From Isoetes taiwanensis (lineage: Eukaryota; Streptophyta; Lycopodiopsida; Isoetales; Isoetaceae), in the NCBI GenBank assembly GCA_021234155.1, contig JAJEKV010000045.1, positions 4,573,212 through 4,637,211 on the forward strand: a stretch of DNA of 64,000 nucleotides, given 5' to 3'. Under the pieces are notes generated by a model that made no database searches, had not been told where the DNA came from, and saw only the letters and a program-made list of their open reading frames with translations. Below are positions 1-13,039 of this stretch, piece by piece. Each line of letters starts with the position of its first letter. Positions within the stretch are counted from its first letter, which is position 1. The position numbers and the translations under genes are program-made.

Positions 1-1088
1 GTTGATTCTATTGTGGGGGAGGTAAGCTATTAACACAAGCAACTCTAGGTTATTCTAACTTAAAAATTAGGAACTTCAATTGCTATGTATAATTAGTACA
101 TGGGGCCAGTTGGTAAACATATTGCTCATTAAATAGTTCGATTTCCTTTTTATTAGACATAAATCAATCTTTCTTTGAAGAAGATTATGGATATCATTGT
201 GTTCCTCTAGTTATTTAAGCTCTAACGAGTAGCCTTGCGATTTCTAACTTTGCTATGTCAAATACGGGCAATAGGAATGCTATAAAACTGATGCTTTTTA
301 TATTGAAGCCAACTTACTACAAAAGATTGCATGCCACCATGGATCCTTATGTTAGTTCTTGGCACAAGAGCCACAACGACCGAAGAGGGTATGGCAGAGC
401 ACCGTCCGGGTGGTTCGCGAACGTGGTCTATAGACTACCGGCCAGATTGTGGCTATGCGATGCCCGTGGGGCGGTACGCACGAATGAGCGCTTTGCCACC
501 ACTCGTGGGATGCGACCCACTCGTGCAAAGCCTAAAACAGCACTACCACACACAAGTTAATCCAACACCGAACATGGCCCACACCGGTACTTGAAAGCGC
601 GCTATATCTATGAAGAAACGGAGAGCTATTGCCTCGCGTGAGGACGGGTCCCATCATCTCGCAATTGAAACAGTCGTTGGACTACGATGGAGGGCGAGAA
701 ATCCCCGGCATGAGAGAATATGCGGTGTTGCCACATGCGGACAGTGGAGGATGAGCACCATGCTCGCAAGATACGCATATCCGAAAGCAACACATGCCGA
801 TCTTAGATGCTCGTGGGCACCGCTGCATCAATTCTTGGCATCGCCAATGGTTGCCGCCTCGCATCCTACATTTTGCAAGTCTCTACCGTCGAGAATCCCT
901 TACGGGGACAAGGGATCCGAGAGCCTACTACCGGGTTTTTCCTCCCATGTGGGGTTTTTTTTTCATCCCAAAGGTAGGGACACATTGTATAGTAGCATTT
1001 GTCTTTTGGTGTGGTTTTATCTCGCTTTGTGTCTTGCATGTACTGCCCTCATAGGTCAAGTTTGGCCTCCAGGGGACGTTAAAATATA

Positions 1089-1125
1089 CTTCCTTCCTTC
1101 CTTCCTTCCTTCCTTCCTTCCTTCT
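1089..1125. repeat. (CTTC)n microsatellite
   Basis: About nine uninterrupted CTTC units. Confidence 0.95.
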
Positions 1126-2767
1126 ATCTTATCTTCTTACAATTTACTTTTCCTTATTAGGACTTTGTTGTCTTTTCTAGGTGGTATTACAATAGTACAC
1201 GTCAAGCTGTGCAACCATATACCATCGCATAATGGCCAAAAACAGATGATCTTGTAAGGGTTGTGACTATGGTCATCGCTAGAAAGCGCCTTGAAATAAC
1301 GCATGGTTGAAAGAAAAAACGGGGGAACAAGAAGCTACCGCAACGGTTGGGAGAAGACTAGAACAAAGGAAGGATTCCTCAGATTCCTCGTTGGGCCCAT
1401 TTTTTCTCCTCGATTTTCCCATGCTTGCTCCCCTTTTGGCCCTATCCCTCTGTCCCTTCTGCTTGTCTGTTGCCCTTCGCTTTTCCATGTGATGTCCCGG
1501 ATTTGATTCTCTTTGCTAAACCGAGAAATGCCACATTCTACCACAGAACTTCGCCCGATTTGATTCTCTTTGCTTAAATCAAATGCCGTTCGTTGGCGAT
1601 ATTCGATGCCTGTTTTAGGCCTTTTTTACTGATCTTCACAAATTTGGTTGGTCCACCTCGGCATTTAAGCCACAAATGATTTTCCACCGCAAGTTTTGAG
1701 ACATGGCCTAAAACCGTTTCCCTGCTACTATATCGAGTCCCATTGGGTAGAGTGCATTATCTGACCCCCTCCCTTATGTGGGCGATATCCGGCCTTCGAT
1801 GCTTGAAATGGAGGGCTAAGATAGCGCCACGCTGGGAGGGGCTGGGTTTATAATGCACATGTCCCGCCCCATTTTCTTCTAGGGGATTTCCCGGCCACAA
1901 AATAAGGCTACGTTTCCATGAGCCTAACCGGACTTCGAAATTCAAAGGTGTCAACCGCAACTTTCAGAAATCCTCTGCCATTCTAAAAGCTCAAAGTCAA
2001 CTTTAGCATTAACTTTGGCAATAATTTGAAGTCAGGCGACAACATGGGAACGTATCCTAAGACTGCAAATTCAGACCAATCAAGATTGGTTTCTTCCAGA
2101 ATTCTGGGTTGTTCTAGATTTGTGGAAGAATAGGACAAGGACGCTTCTTAATGCTTCGGTTCCAGGATGCGAAGTGTTCAATTCTTGGATTCTGTTTTAT
2201 TAAGTTTAAAGACTCTGCAACTATCGAAAACATGCAAAGGCCGGCTTGGTTCTTGAAAGAGTTTGAATATATAAAGTCCAAAATGAGTTACAAAATCTCT
2301 ACCAATCTGGTCGATCTGCGAAAGGTGATACCACGTTTTGCTGCAGCCCAAGTCAAACTTGAAGGAAATATTTGTATAGAACATGATGACTTTCCACAAG
2401 AATTTGAGTGCAACAGCAGACATGGTTCCTAGGCTCAGATCAGAAAGAAGGCATGGATGAGTGATGTTTTTAACAGAGAATAATGCTGCAGATTATATGC
2501 ACTGGTGCTGTGATAAAATCGGTTGAAGATGCATATGATAATAGGACTTGGAGGGTTGTTATAGGCCCTCTATAGTACGCTACAAAGGACTGTTGTCGAG
2601 TTGAAGGTGAGTTTGAAGAGAATCGGTTCTAAGATACTGGACAAGCATTTGTTGAAGAGCCTAGTGCTTAAGCAATAATGTTGTGATGTGTTGGCTTTGA
2701 AGAATGTAGAGTAAAATAGAATAGAGAGAACACAGAGCGTGTTGGAATAGACGAAATCTCGTTAAGT

Positions 2768-2905
2768 AGTGGAAAAGTAGATTTCTCGAGACATGTCATA
2801 TATTATAAGCCACGCCTTATAATGAAGTCGTGGAAAAGTAAATTTACAAGGCATGTCAAAATATAGTTACAAGACTATATTTTATGCCAACCGTGGAAAA
2901 GGGGC
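2768..2905. repeat. Short imperfect direct repeats (GTGGAAAAG motif)
   Basis: Three imperfect units of roughly 60 bp each start with GTGGAAAAG. The first two continue into a GGCATGTCA/GACATGTCA motif. There is no coding potential; the origin is unknown. Confidence 0.55.
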
Positions 2906-3844
2906 CTTAAGCATTCAAATGAGATAATGCGCAAAACGTAGTTTTTAAAAAAATGTTTTTGCAAATCTAAGCATGCCATGTACCACCCCTAACATGTTTC
3001 AACAAACTTTTCTTAGTTGTGGTGGTCTATATTAGGTAGCTTTTCAATCTTCCTTGAATAAGGTTTAGGAATGATCTCTGCATGTTCTTTTTTGCCGCCA
3101 TTGTACATTACTGTGCACTATAAAAACCTATGTATAGGCCTATGCATACCTATGTCTATCAATACCTATGTATAGGCCTTGAGATGGGTGCAGCATGCAT
3201 GCTACCCCAGAACCATCATTCTTGCATGCCAAATCCATCCACATGTTCAATTTTGGATCTGTAGCTATGTCTGGCGGTTGTCCTCCTTTGCCCATCGTCC
3301 TTGTTGTGTCGGATCTGCAACTACCAGATTGTTAATTCAAGGAAATCGGTCGCACATTTTGCAACGATGCCAAAATGCATGTAACTAACCTCCACTATTT
3401 CAATTTTTCCTTATAACTTCTAATTAAGGAATAGGATTCATAAACTAATCCTTGCAATATATTTGTCTTCTCTAGATCTTTTTAGTGATAATCCTTTCCT
3501 ATATCTTTGGAGTGTAGGTATTAAAAGAATACAAAAAGAAACAAGGTGCTGCGCACGAAGGGTTGCCCTTCTGTGATCCGAGAGTTGTGTTTGCATGCTT
3601 TTTGTTTTGTTGTTTCATAATAGATCTTGTTTGTTCAATATCGAGCCTTTGTTTTGTTGTTTCGTAATGTATCTTCTTTGTTTAATATCGAGCCTTCTAA
3701 ATGCTACAAATATAGGAATTCATTTTCATAGCCCAGAAGTTCTTAGATTTCATAACTTGTGAGGTTAATTCGTAACTAAAGAAAAAAAGAGAAGAGAAAG
3801 TACTGATAACTTCATCGTGATTAAGCATGCATTGACCCTCATGC

Positions 3845-3882
3845 ATTAGAATAGAATAGAATAGAATAGAATAGAATAGAAT
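3845..3882. repeat. (TAGAA)n pentanucleotide microsatellite
   Basis: About seven tandem TAGAA units, nearly perfect. Confidence 0.95.
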
Positions 3883-5591
3883 ATGATTTTATCGTCCACG
3901 GAGACCAACTGGCCTATGGGCATATGATTAGAATAGAAAATATTCAGTTGGTCATTTTTTCTCATTTGCACCTAAAGACAAAATATCAAGTAGCATAGTA
4001 TTTCTAGCAAAAAGAACACTTTTTATGAAACTTTAAAATAAATGCCCACAAACTTCAGCTCCACAAGAAGAATGATCTCAACAATAACATGGTTCTCCTT
4101 GAGGAGAAGATGACGTCTTTTTTAGAGCAAATAGATAGATCCTTTTGGTTAAGTATGGTGCTTCCATGCCCTAAGTTGTGGTGCTTCTATGACCATTCTT
4201 ATTTCTTGTGCTTTTTGGTGCGCAATTCTCATTTCCTTACTTTTCATGGTTGCATTTGAGTGCTCAAGAATTTAAAAACCATTGAATCACAAAAAATCTT
4301 AAGGTAGCATCAAACTTTCCATAGAAATTTCAGGCAATATCTTTTCCTCATAGACTAGGTTATGAAAGCAACTGATGATTGTGAATCTCCCACATTTTTC
4401 TATTGCAATGTCACGGACCATAACCTCATAATTGTTATGCCACATTTATGATAATCATGTCTCATATATGACAAAACGTCTTGATTTCTAAATTCATGGT
4501 AAAACCATGAACGCAATATCCACCCTGGTTTTTTAGGCCAGGCCACATCAGGCACCAGGGTTTCCCTTAAGATAAATCTTTAAATAGGTAAATTTAGAAC
4601 ATGTGGCAAATTATGTAATTTGAGATTAGCTAATATTGGCAAATTTTCTCTTTTATGCCACATATGATATAGTACCCAAGGCTAATTTCAAAAACGATTC
4701 AAAGATACACGTGAAGGAAAAAAATAAGTTATTTAGAGGATATTAACATTTTGCAAGCTCAATTATTATTTATACAATAATGACTAGCAATGGATACGAA
4801 ATATTAAAAGAATATTAAAAAGAAAAACAACGCAGAGAGAGTTACAATATTTTTTAATGGCACGGCGTGCTACACATCACCATTACGAATTACGAGTTCC
4901 ACATTGTTCCAAAGTTACACTATTCACCCGGACTATTTGCCTTTCCAATCTTTGTAACAAAATACGTTTTATAGTGAGCCTAACTATTGTATGATCACCG
5001 CACCTCATATGCTATGGTAACCATGCTATGTCAAGACTCAAGGACCAAACACTTAAACATCAAATTCAACAATAATTAGACATTCCAAACCTAGAAAATG
5101 ATGACTATTTTATAGTTAACAATAGATTCTAGTAGATCTTAATCGAAAAGGAAGTATTAAGTGCTTAAATATCATCTTGATCGATGAGCATGCCTTTGTA
5201 GAGAAGTTTATCGTAATAAAATGCATGTTTTCTCCTTCACATAAAGATGTCAATATATTATTCCATGATATAAAGATGCATAATAAATGCAACAAAATTC
5301 ACGCTTATGAAATAGTTGCATGTAAAATGTTGGCATTTCAAGATACAATAAGTTAAAAAAAAAACCGGCTAAGAGAGAGAGTAGAATTCAAGAAAAATCT
5401 ATTGAGCTATCAAGAAACATGTTTATTCTTGTCATGTAAATTCGGGATGGCTACACAGTAATTACCGAAAAAAAAAATATAATTATGATAAAAAGATGAC
5501 ATTCGGTGCAGTAGCCATAACAGATTTTGAGATTTTTCAACCATAGAAGGCGAATCTATGAAAATGGCTGGCTTATATATGTCGGGGAATT

Positions 5592-5594
5592 AAT
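5592..5594. repeat. CACTA target-site duplication, left (AAT)
   Basis: AAT directly precedes the terminal CACAACAAGAAAA and is repeated directly after the other terminus at 28883-28885. CACTA elements make 3-bp duplications. Confidence 0.8.
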
Positions 5595-6080
5595 CACAAC
5601 AAGAAAAGGGTCATTTAGCGGCGCCAATAGCGACGTCTGCCGCTGACGTCGGCGGCGTCGCTCGGCCGCGTCATTCCGAACCAGCGTCGCGTCGTCTTGT
5701 CGCATCGCGGCGTTGCGTTGGCGAACGTCAGCGCCAGACGTCGGCGGGATGTGACCGCGGGCGTCACGCAGGCGTCGCATGGCACGTGACACGTGAAATA
5801 TACACGTGGAATATACACGTGGAATATACACGTGGAACATCACCAAAATCCACGCGTGCCGTAAAAGCCCGCGTGTATCGTACGCCGCGCGGCGTGACGC
5901 GTGGAGCGGAACCGCGGGAATATACACGGAAAATACCGTGGAATATACACGCGCGTAAAAGCCGCGTGTATCGCCGGCATGCGGACGTGACGTGGAAATA
6001 TACGTGGAAAATCACGAAAAAATCGGCGTATAGAAAATCCACGTGGCAAAAAAAAGCCACGTGGATACGTCGCATGCGAC
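5595..6080. repeat. CACTA left terminus and subterminal repeat zone
   Basis: The terminal inverted repeat (5595-5623) is followed by a GC-rich zone that contrasts sharply with its AT-rich surroundings. From about 5790, units of AATATACACGTGGA repeat in tandem, and variants with ACGTGGAAAT continue to about 6060. Family knowledge: the subterminal repeats of CACTA elements bind the element's accessory DNA-binding protein (TNPA type). The open frames across this zone (for example 5556-5927 minus) are composition artefacts. Confidence 0.75.
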
Positions 6081-8879
6081 GTGTAGGGGAAAAAAAAAAA
6101 AATAAAAAAAATATTTATATAAAAAATATATTTATATTTATATAAAAATATTCATATTTTTAAATAGTCACAAAATTATTTTTATATTTATATTTTTAAA
6201 TAATCACAAAAGTGAATTGTATTTATATTTTAAATAATCACAAAAGACTTCGTTAAGAGGAGTATCCACCCTTTTAGCCTAGAGCTACTCTCTCACCAGT
6301 TCGATTCGAGTAGTCATCCGAAGTCATCGTAGTTAGAGGGCCTCAAAACGTCACCGCTTACGGTTGTGATTGGATGGCTCTCCAAGCGACGTTCTGCAGA
6401 TCCTCGCCGCCCAGAAGCGCCCCATGTCATGCTCTAGACCTTCATTCATATCCGCCATTTGCTTCCTATAAAACCAAAAGAATATGGCGTTAATGTAGTT
6501 CATAGAATTATAATAATTTTCTACAACGCATTCGCATTCCCGAAAGTGGGAGAGTTCCCTCGTCGTATAACTGTTGTCTGAGGATAAAGCGACTCCGCGT
6601 TAAAGTGGCTACTTGTGCGTCTTTGCTTGTTAGGGGGCAAACCCGTATAGATGTTCCTATGAAAATATAACGAGTATTAGCTAGTGACATTTAAAGTTCT
6701 TATTAAAATTAATGTGAACTAATATAGCTCTTCACGAATCTATAGAGAAACCCTTTTACCGTGGCCAAGGGCCAAATGAGGCGCCTTTCGGTCACTTTTA
6801 GTTGCTTTGTCGGTCCGAGCTCTATGTTTGCTTTACGGATCCTTTGCAGTTCGAATGCAATTTGATTGCAAGGCACACAACATTATCACAAGTTAAAGTG
6901 AGCGAATGACAAAAAATAAGAAATACCTTGATATCTTCCTTGTGGAGATTAAGTGGTTTAGGGACTTTGACCAATCGCCTCCTTCTTTTTCGCCAAAGTT
7001 GCTTGGTTCCTTGACCACATGGTGCCTTTGACGCCATCGATAGATCAACGCCATATCAAAATAATAAAAACAAGACTATGACTAGGTCATGTACCTCCTT
7101 TTTCGTATAAGCTTCGCCCATCATCGAAGTGAGCTTCTTCGGTTAAACGCCTTTGCTTTTTCTATCTACGGGAAACTCTGTTTCATTTTATTTTTGACGC
7201 TCTCTATTTCGCGTTGGTCATAAGCGCCGTGCCACTCCCTATACCGCTGGGAGGCCATAAGCGAGATATTATTTGTGACCGCGTCCTCGATGTAGTATAA
7301 AGACACTTCCCTCATCATCCTTCTTAGGAAGAGCGTCCACTGAAGCATAAATGGTGGGTATATAATAGCGTGTTTATGTCTCACGTCAATATACATATCC
7401 CAATCCGATTAAGAACCTTTTGAGCACTTTGCAATGTATTCTAAGTGAAGAGAATGAACAAAACAACAAATTTAGATGACAAAGTACTAATATTTAAGGT
7501 TGATATCTTAAATAATATGTTCACATAACTTACATCAAAAAATTATTATTAATATGATAGTCGGGTATATTCATGGCCAAATCACCCGGAACTTACGTGT
7601 CTAAAACAAAGCGAAATGGGCGGCTCTTCTTCATGACACGTGGGCGTCGTCGGGATCCTTCCCTCTCCAAGTCGGTGGCGACCATGTTCTTGGATCCCTA
7701 ACCTGTGATGATAAATGGCGATCTTGAAAGGTTGTGAGTCTGTTGCTCCACTACTTCTTGACACACGGGAAGTAATGAGAGAATGAGCATCTTTAACATC
7801 TTTGCAACCAAAGAAATGTTTGATGCGTGGTGGATATATATTTACACCATTTGAAATCTTCCTCCAAGTTCCTTGCATTAGAAAAATCATTCCCGTCTCT
7901 TGCCTAGAGCGGGGAGTCCATACTACGTCTAGCATTCTCAATATTCTCGCGAAGCGTGGAGGCCGATAATCAACACTATGTGCGTTGGGGAATAGGGCGG
8001 GAGGCTGCCTAACTTGGCGTTGGTGTCAAAGAGAGGCAAAATATCTTTTGCAATTTGGTCTCTCGGCGGGAGACATGTTTAGCGAGGAAAGGGAGGGGAG
8101 CGGAGGAGGCTACTTGAGAAGCACAAATATCATGCATTTATTATTTTTATTTTCATTTATTTATTATTTTTATAAAAGCTATCTTAATACCCAAACCTGC
8201 TGGTGTAGTGATAGGTGGAGGTTGGCGTCTTGGAGGACCATGGCCACGATTGCCCCTACCTCGTGGAGTCCTCCTCCTATTTTCTCTAAACTTCGTCCCT
8301 TTCCTCTACACAACAAATTAAAACTCCATGCATAAACTCACATACCTAATTAGAGGGTAAAAGCGTGTTAATAAAAACTATATAAATACTTACCTTAAGT
8401 CTTGCTCATTCTCGTGATGCGATTGCGATTACCTCTATTCATCGCTAGAAAAACACACCTAGATCAAAAGAAATTGTGAGAAAACATTTGATAACCATGA
8501 ATGATATTGGTTGCAATAATAGAATGATACTTACAAACCATAGAGATGAAAAATAGTATTTTTATGGTTGAAAATGTGCCACTAATGAGCCCCTTGCGAG
8601 ACTTCTGCTGATCTTGACCGTCTTGGCCAGGGCGGGGGAGACAGCGTAATGCCATGAATATTGCATCGGCGAGAAAGAGGGCCACAATGAGGAAAGCAGC
8701 TAAGAATTGAGCCTCCCGCCATGACTATATATATTAATTTGAACATAGCTTGAGAATTAGCGAGAGAAAAGCTTTGAACAAGTGTCTTTGAATAAATACC
8801 TAAATTTATATTCTTATCTTCTTATTTATATTAGAAAAAGTATCTCATATATATGTATGGGGTGCATATCGAACTCTAG
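6081..8879 (-). other. CACTA interior, unresolved coding-like sequence
   Basis: An AT-rich strip (6081-6245) is followed by about 2.6 kb with codon-like minus-strand segments, including 6822-7037 (basic, WRKRRRRL), 7166-7396 and 7582-7941. This is where a CACTA accessory gene (TNPA or plant transposase_24 type) might lie downstream of the transposase. I could not match enough of the sequence to claim it. Frames are short and interrupted. Confidence 0.3.
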
Positions 8880-9145
8880 GTTGCCATATTATCGGGCCAT
8901 GTATCATGTCATACTTGAACCCTAAATTATCCCGTGGCATTTTTAGTGCCACATCATGAAACCTCCCTACGTTGCGTGTGGCACATCATCAAACCCTAGG
9001 TTGTGTCGTCGCGACTTCCTATTGCCACATCATAGTAAGTGCCATGTCATCAAACCCTAGCTTAAATGTGCCACATCATCAAACCCTAGATTGTGCCACA
9101 TGGCATTTACAATCTAGGGTTTTGATGTAACACACAAAACCTAGG
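8880..9145. repeat. Short minisatellite around AAACCCTAG/TGCCACATCATC
   Basis: At least five imperfect units combine ACATCATCAAACCCTAG with TTGTGCCAC. One inverted unit (ATCTAGGGTTTTGATG) appears at the right edge. AAACCCTAG resembles but is not the telomere heptamer. Confidence 0.65.
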
Positions 9146-11030
9146 GTTTGGCGTCTGACGACACTTTATCTACAAGTTATGATTAATAATTTATTTTACC
9201 ATTAATAATAATTTTTTGATTAATAAATTACTTTTTTCATTAGTAATTTTGACTAAAAAACATTTATTGGTTGCAACAAGCCTCAAATAGGAAGACAAAA
9301 TTATATTAATCACTTCTTGCAAGCATTTAACGATAGCTTAGCCATCTCAAAGTGGATCACCACACTTCATATGTCGTCTCTCTCTCACAACTATATCGGA
9401 GAAAAGCCTGCTTGTTTTGAACACATCGACGGCCTTGAGCAATAGATGGAAGCGATCCATGTGCACCAGCTCTCTATCCATCATCATTTGGACCTTCATA
9501 TGTTGGATGATGTCCAATGTGCTAGAGTATCGATTAGGTTGGGTTTATCTCAACACACAACCCCATAAGCCCGCATTGCACGGACAAAATCAAGGAGCAT
9601 CTAAGTAAATGTAGCCCGGGGAATATATGTCCGGATATCTCATGCCCCATGATGCTTGGTCATCGATGATGATGTAAAACTCTCTTCTCCCACCAAGGAT
9701 ATCGCTGGTTCCATCTTGTAGTGTATAGCGGGCTCTTCAATTTGGGCATTAAGCTCCTTGCAAAAAAGCGGGGGGCGTGTCCCAATCACCAATAGCCACC
9801 CACACATTTGTAAAGGGAGTCATCAAAATGGAGTTTTACCCTTTTGCAATTGAGCTTTGTGTGTGTCCAACCTTGGGCGTGGATGGCATAGACTCATACA
9901 CCCAGGCGAGAGCTATTTAAGGGGCGTGCTTATACCGCGAGTCTCATTTTGGCTTTCCACTCGCTTATCTTCATATCCCGCCCTTCTTGGAGCACTATGC
10001 ATTGCATTTGACCATCTCCTATAAGAAGAGAATTGGCTGGAAGATGGTCAAAATTACGCAAAGGTTCCTCCATTCATGAATGGCGGGACTACCATTGGTC
10101 CTGTGGGCTCATCTCCACAAAAGACCTCGGGGGCAAGTCAAAGGGTGTGGCCAATCTTTGGACTTGGGCTCTTGAAGCGGATATACTTGTCGACCAACAA
10201 CCATGATGCAGCTCTATCTTGGCCTCTCCACATAATGCCGGTTATAATAATCATCTTGATTAAAAGTACGGGGTTACCAAGATCCGGATTTGGTATATTT
10301 GGCGATCTTGTTTACTACCAATGCACTTTACAACTCCAACGGCATCCACGGGGAATCTTTGTCAATAAATGCGACACATTTATCATGAGCATGTAATGAT
10401 AATCTAGCCCTGCACCAATAGAGCTCCCACCATGGATAAGACTATCTAACTCCTTCACACGCTCATCATTGAGGCGCTCGCGGCCATCTTGTGATCTTAA
10501 GTCGAACCTTTGCGCCACGCGAATTAGCCCATCGTCCCATTATGCCTCGGCATAGGGGCTCATAAGTGGCACTTTTATACCAAGTAGCATCCTCAATTAA
10601 ATTCGAGGATTGCAAACCCAAGACTTTAAGTTCTTTCTCATCATATCTTCCAACTTCGGACTCATTACTCGGCCACCTCCCACATAATTGGTGACATTCT
10701 TTCTCAAGCGATGCTACAAAGCGGTTAATTGATCATCGGTTTGCATATGTCGTTAAATCGATGCATGCGCATATTTGATTGATGAGGATGCTTCTAATTT
10801 CACTAAGCATCTCTGTCCCTTCATACGAGGCCATTTTATGCCTACAAACAAAACAAAATAATGAATACAAAAGCCAAGCATGCACAAAGTAAATGCAACA
10901 TATCTGACAATATCAAACATGTATGCGGACCATATAATCATTACTTATAACACGCCCTATGGCGACTAATACCTTATCCGGCCCCCAGCCCCAAAAGCAA
11001 GAAAAAAAAAAGAAGAAGAAACAAGAAAAA
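9146..11030. other. CACTA interior, no assignable gene
   Basis: It contains minus-strand coding-like stretches, for instance about 9340-9530 (reads as a Met/Asp/His-rich helix-like segment) and 10315-10518, separated by stops. I could not place them in a family. A cysteine-protease (Ulp1) gene, common in some transposons, was considered but no His-Asp-Cys triad pattern was visible. Confidence 0.3.
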
Positions 11031-11039
11031 CTAAATAGG

Positions 11040-11480
11040 TTAGATTAGGGTATTCGGGACCCACGGTCAATTTACATTAAGTATTACTAGTTAATTAGTT
11101 AGCGAGATAGTCCCAAATTTTAGTTAACTTTTTAACCAAAAACACTACCTAAACTTATCTTAGCACCTTGTTAGGATTAGTTAGCAAAATTAACTAAAAA
11201 TTAACTAAATTAGAAATTAGCACTATAGAGGTCACTTTAAGTTTAGTTAATTGTACATATAATTTTTTTATGCCTTTGGCTAACTTAACTAGACATGTTA
11301 GAAATAATTTAGTTAATTAGTTAAGTTATTTTTTTTACCAACGCTTTTAGTGCGAATTAGTACTACATTAAGTTAGCCTAACCTATTTTTTTTTTTAGCT
11401 TAACGGGTGTGAAGGGAATCATCGATTCTTGTTAACTTAACCTAGCCCTAGCTACCTCTAGCTAAAGCCGACAATAAAAA
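11040..11480. repeat. AT-rich TAAGTTA-type block, possibly a decayed MITE
   Basis: Dense repetition of TTAGTTAATTAG, TAACTTAAC and TTAAGTTAG on both strands resembles the subterminal composition of the Harbinger element at 46.5-51.4 kb (which has TTAACCTAACTTAAC near its right end). No clear terminal inverted repeat could be delimited. Confidence 0.3.
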
Positions 11481-11489
11481 AGCGTGAAC

Positions 11490-11885
11490 TAAGGCCCGAA
11501 ACACTGGTCCTCCCCCTTTCGCGGTGGAGCCGACCATGTCCTTCTTGAAGCCAGTAGCCACATCTACCTAAGAATGAGAAGAAAAAGTGGACTTGGACCC
11601 GGACACCTAGTCCTCTCCACGCAAAGGTGGAGCCCGACCAGTGACCTTGAACAAGCCACTACAATTTTATTTTAAACCTAAAAATAACAAGTGGGCTGGA
11701 AGTGGACTTGAACCCGCATCTGTGGTCCTCTCCACTCTAGGTGGAGCCGACCGTGCCCTTGAACAAACCACTCATTAACCTAGGAAACATTTATGATTGT
11801 AGTGAAAGTGGACTTGAACCCGGGTACATGGTCCTCCCCACTCTAGGTGGAGCCAACCATGCTGCCCTTGAACAAGCCACTCCAT
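11490..11885. repeat. Four hairpin-bearing ~105-bp repeat units (left set)
   Basis: Four diverged units have the pattern GTGGACTTGAACCCG, a short spacer, GGTCCTC, then an inverted repeat TCCAC-5 nt-GTGGA, then GCCGACC and CCTTGAACAAGCCAC. The third and fourth units are clearest at about 11700 and 11810. Three related units occur at 23.84-24.13 kb in the same orientation, on the other side of the transposase. The reverse complement contains GGTTCAAGTCC, which resembles a pol III B box, but no matching tRNA body is present. Confidence 0.6.
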
Positions 11886-12013
11886 CAATTTTTTAACCTA
11901 CTTAAAACTATAAAATAAAAATGCAAGTCGATCAACTACTTACCAAAATAAGGACGCATGTACAAGATCACAATCGGGTCCAAATCGTAATAGAAAGCTG
12001 CAAAATGTAGTAA

Positions 12014-12850
12014 CAAAGCATTAGAGGAATAAGAACAAAGAAGAAAAAAGATCGAAGAAGAAAAGAAAGGAAAAAAAAAAAGGGGGGATAGAAAACAAGA
12101 GATAGAAATAAAACAAGAGAAAGAAATAAGAGAATAGAAGGGAAGAAATAAGGATAGAATAGAGAAGAAATAAGAGAAGAAACAAGAAAGAATGAAGAAA
12201 AATAAGAGGAAATAAGAGAAGGGAAGGGAATAGAATGGAAGGAAGAAATAAGGAAGGGAAAGAAAAGGATCGAATGGAAAGTGAGGAAGAAATGTGTGAA
12301 GAATAAGAAACAAATGAAGAATGAAGAAATGAAATTAAAAAAGAATGAAGAATAAGAAATGAAAAAAAAAATGAAGAATAAGGAAGGGAAGAGAAGAAAG
12401 AAATGAGGGAAGGGAGGGGGAAAGAATTAGGAATGAGAAAGCATGAGAAAAGAATGGAAATGAGAAACAAATGAGAAAGCATGAGAAAGAAATGAGAAAG
12501 AAATGAGAAAGCATGAGGAAAAGAAATGAGAAAGCAAGAAATTAGAAAGAATGAGGAAGAATGAGAAAAGAGTGAGGAATAAAGAATGAGAAAGCATGAG
12601 GAAGAAAAGAAATGAGAAAAAAATGAGGAAGAAAAGAATGAGAAAGAAATGAGGAAAGAAGAAATATGGGAAGAAAGAATGAGGAAAGAATGAAGCATGG
12701 AAGAAGGAGGAAGAAATGAAGCATGAGGAAGAATGAGGAAGAAATGAAGCATGAAAAAGCAAACTAAGGAGGAAGAAATGAAGCGAGGCATGGAAGAATG
12801 GGAAGAAAAAAAAAATCAAGAACAAAGAAGAAGAGGAAGGAAAGGAAACC
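12014..12850. repeat. Polypurine tract, ~835 bp
   Basis: The plus strand is almost entirely A and G, built from variants of GAATGAGAAAGAAATGA and GAGGAAGAAATGAAGCATG. Long minus-strand open frames here (such as 12021-12791) translate to Phe/Ser/Leu/His runs only and are artefacts of composition. Confidence 0.9.
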
Positions 12851-13039
12851 AAAAAAGAGGAAGGTTGGGCATGCACCATCCAATCCAAAAAAACCTATTC
12901 AATCTAAAAACATGATATACTAACCTTTAGAATGGTTGCTTGCGGTGTAGATCGGTATTACTAATGCGGATCGCCCAAGAACCTCAAGAAAATAGGGCAA
13001 AAGAAGTTCCGGAAAGGATTAGAGGATTCCAGGCGGTTC

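Larger units (their letters stand above)
1..5591. other. Left flank, no convincing gene
   Basis: AT-rich DNA with only short, compositionally unremarkable open frames. The frame at 610-1257 runs through a CTTC microsatellite, and that at 2151-2432 (93 codons, plus strand) resembles no family I recognise. I see no splice-consistent gene, RNA gene or transposon terminus here. Imperfect short repeats and two microsatellites are listed separately. Around 3131-3180 the sequence CCTATGTATAGGCCT is repeated and partly palindromic. Confidence 0.5.

Noticed and set aside
610-1257. 215-codon plus-strand frame
   Set aside because: It runs through the CTTC microsatellite and T-rich runs, with no recognisable motif.
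5556-6145. Arg/Tyr-rich frames at the CACTA left end, and similar ones at 28326-28828
   Set aside because: Both lie in subterminal tandem repeats, and the translations simply mirror the repeats.
9340-9900. Ulp1-type cysteine protease gene carried by the CACTA element
   Set aside because: Minus-strand pieces look protein-like, but no His-Asp-Gln-Cys arrangement could be found.
11700-11880. Possible tRNA gene on the minus strand (GGTTCAAGTCC B-box-like word)
   Set aside because: No A box, anticodon arm or acceptor pairing fits; the unit is a short tandem repeat with a different hairpin.
12021-12888. Long minus-strand open frames (up to 256 codons) of Phe/Ser/Leu/His
   Set aside because: They are by-products of the polypurine tract. 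Stop codons cannot occur often in a pyrimidine-only strand, and no domain is present.
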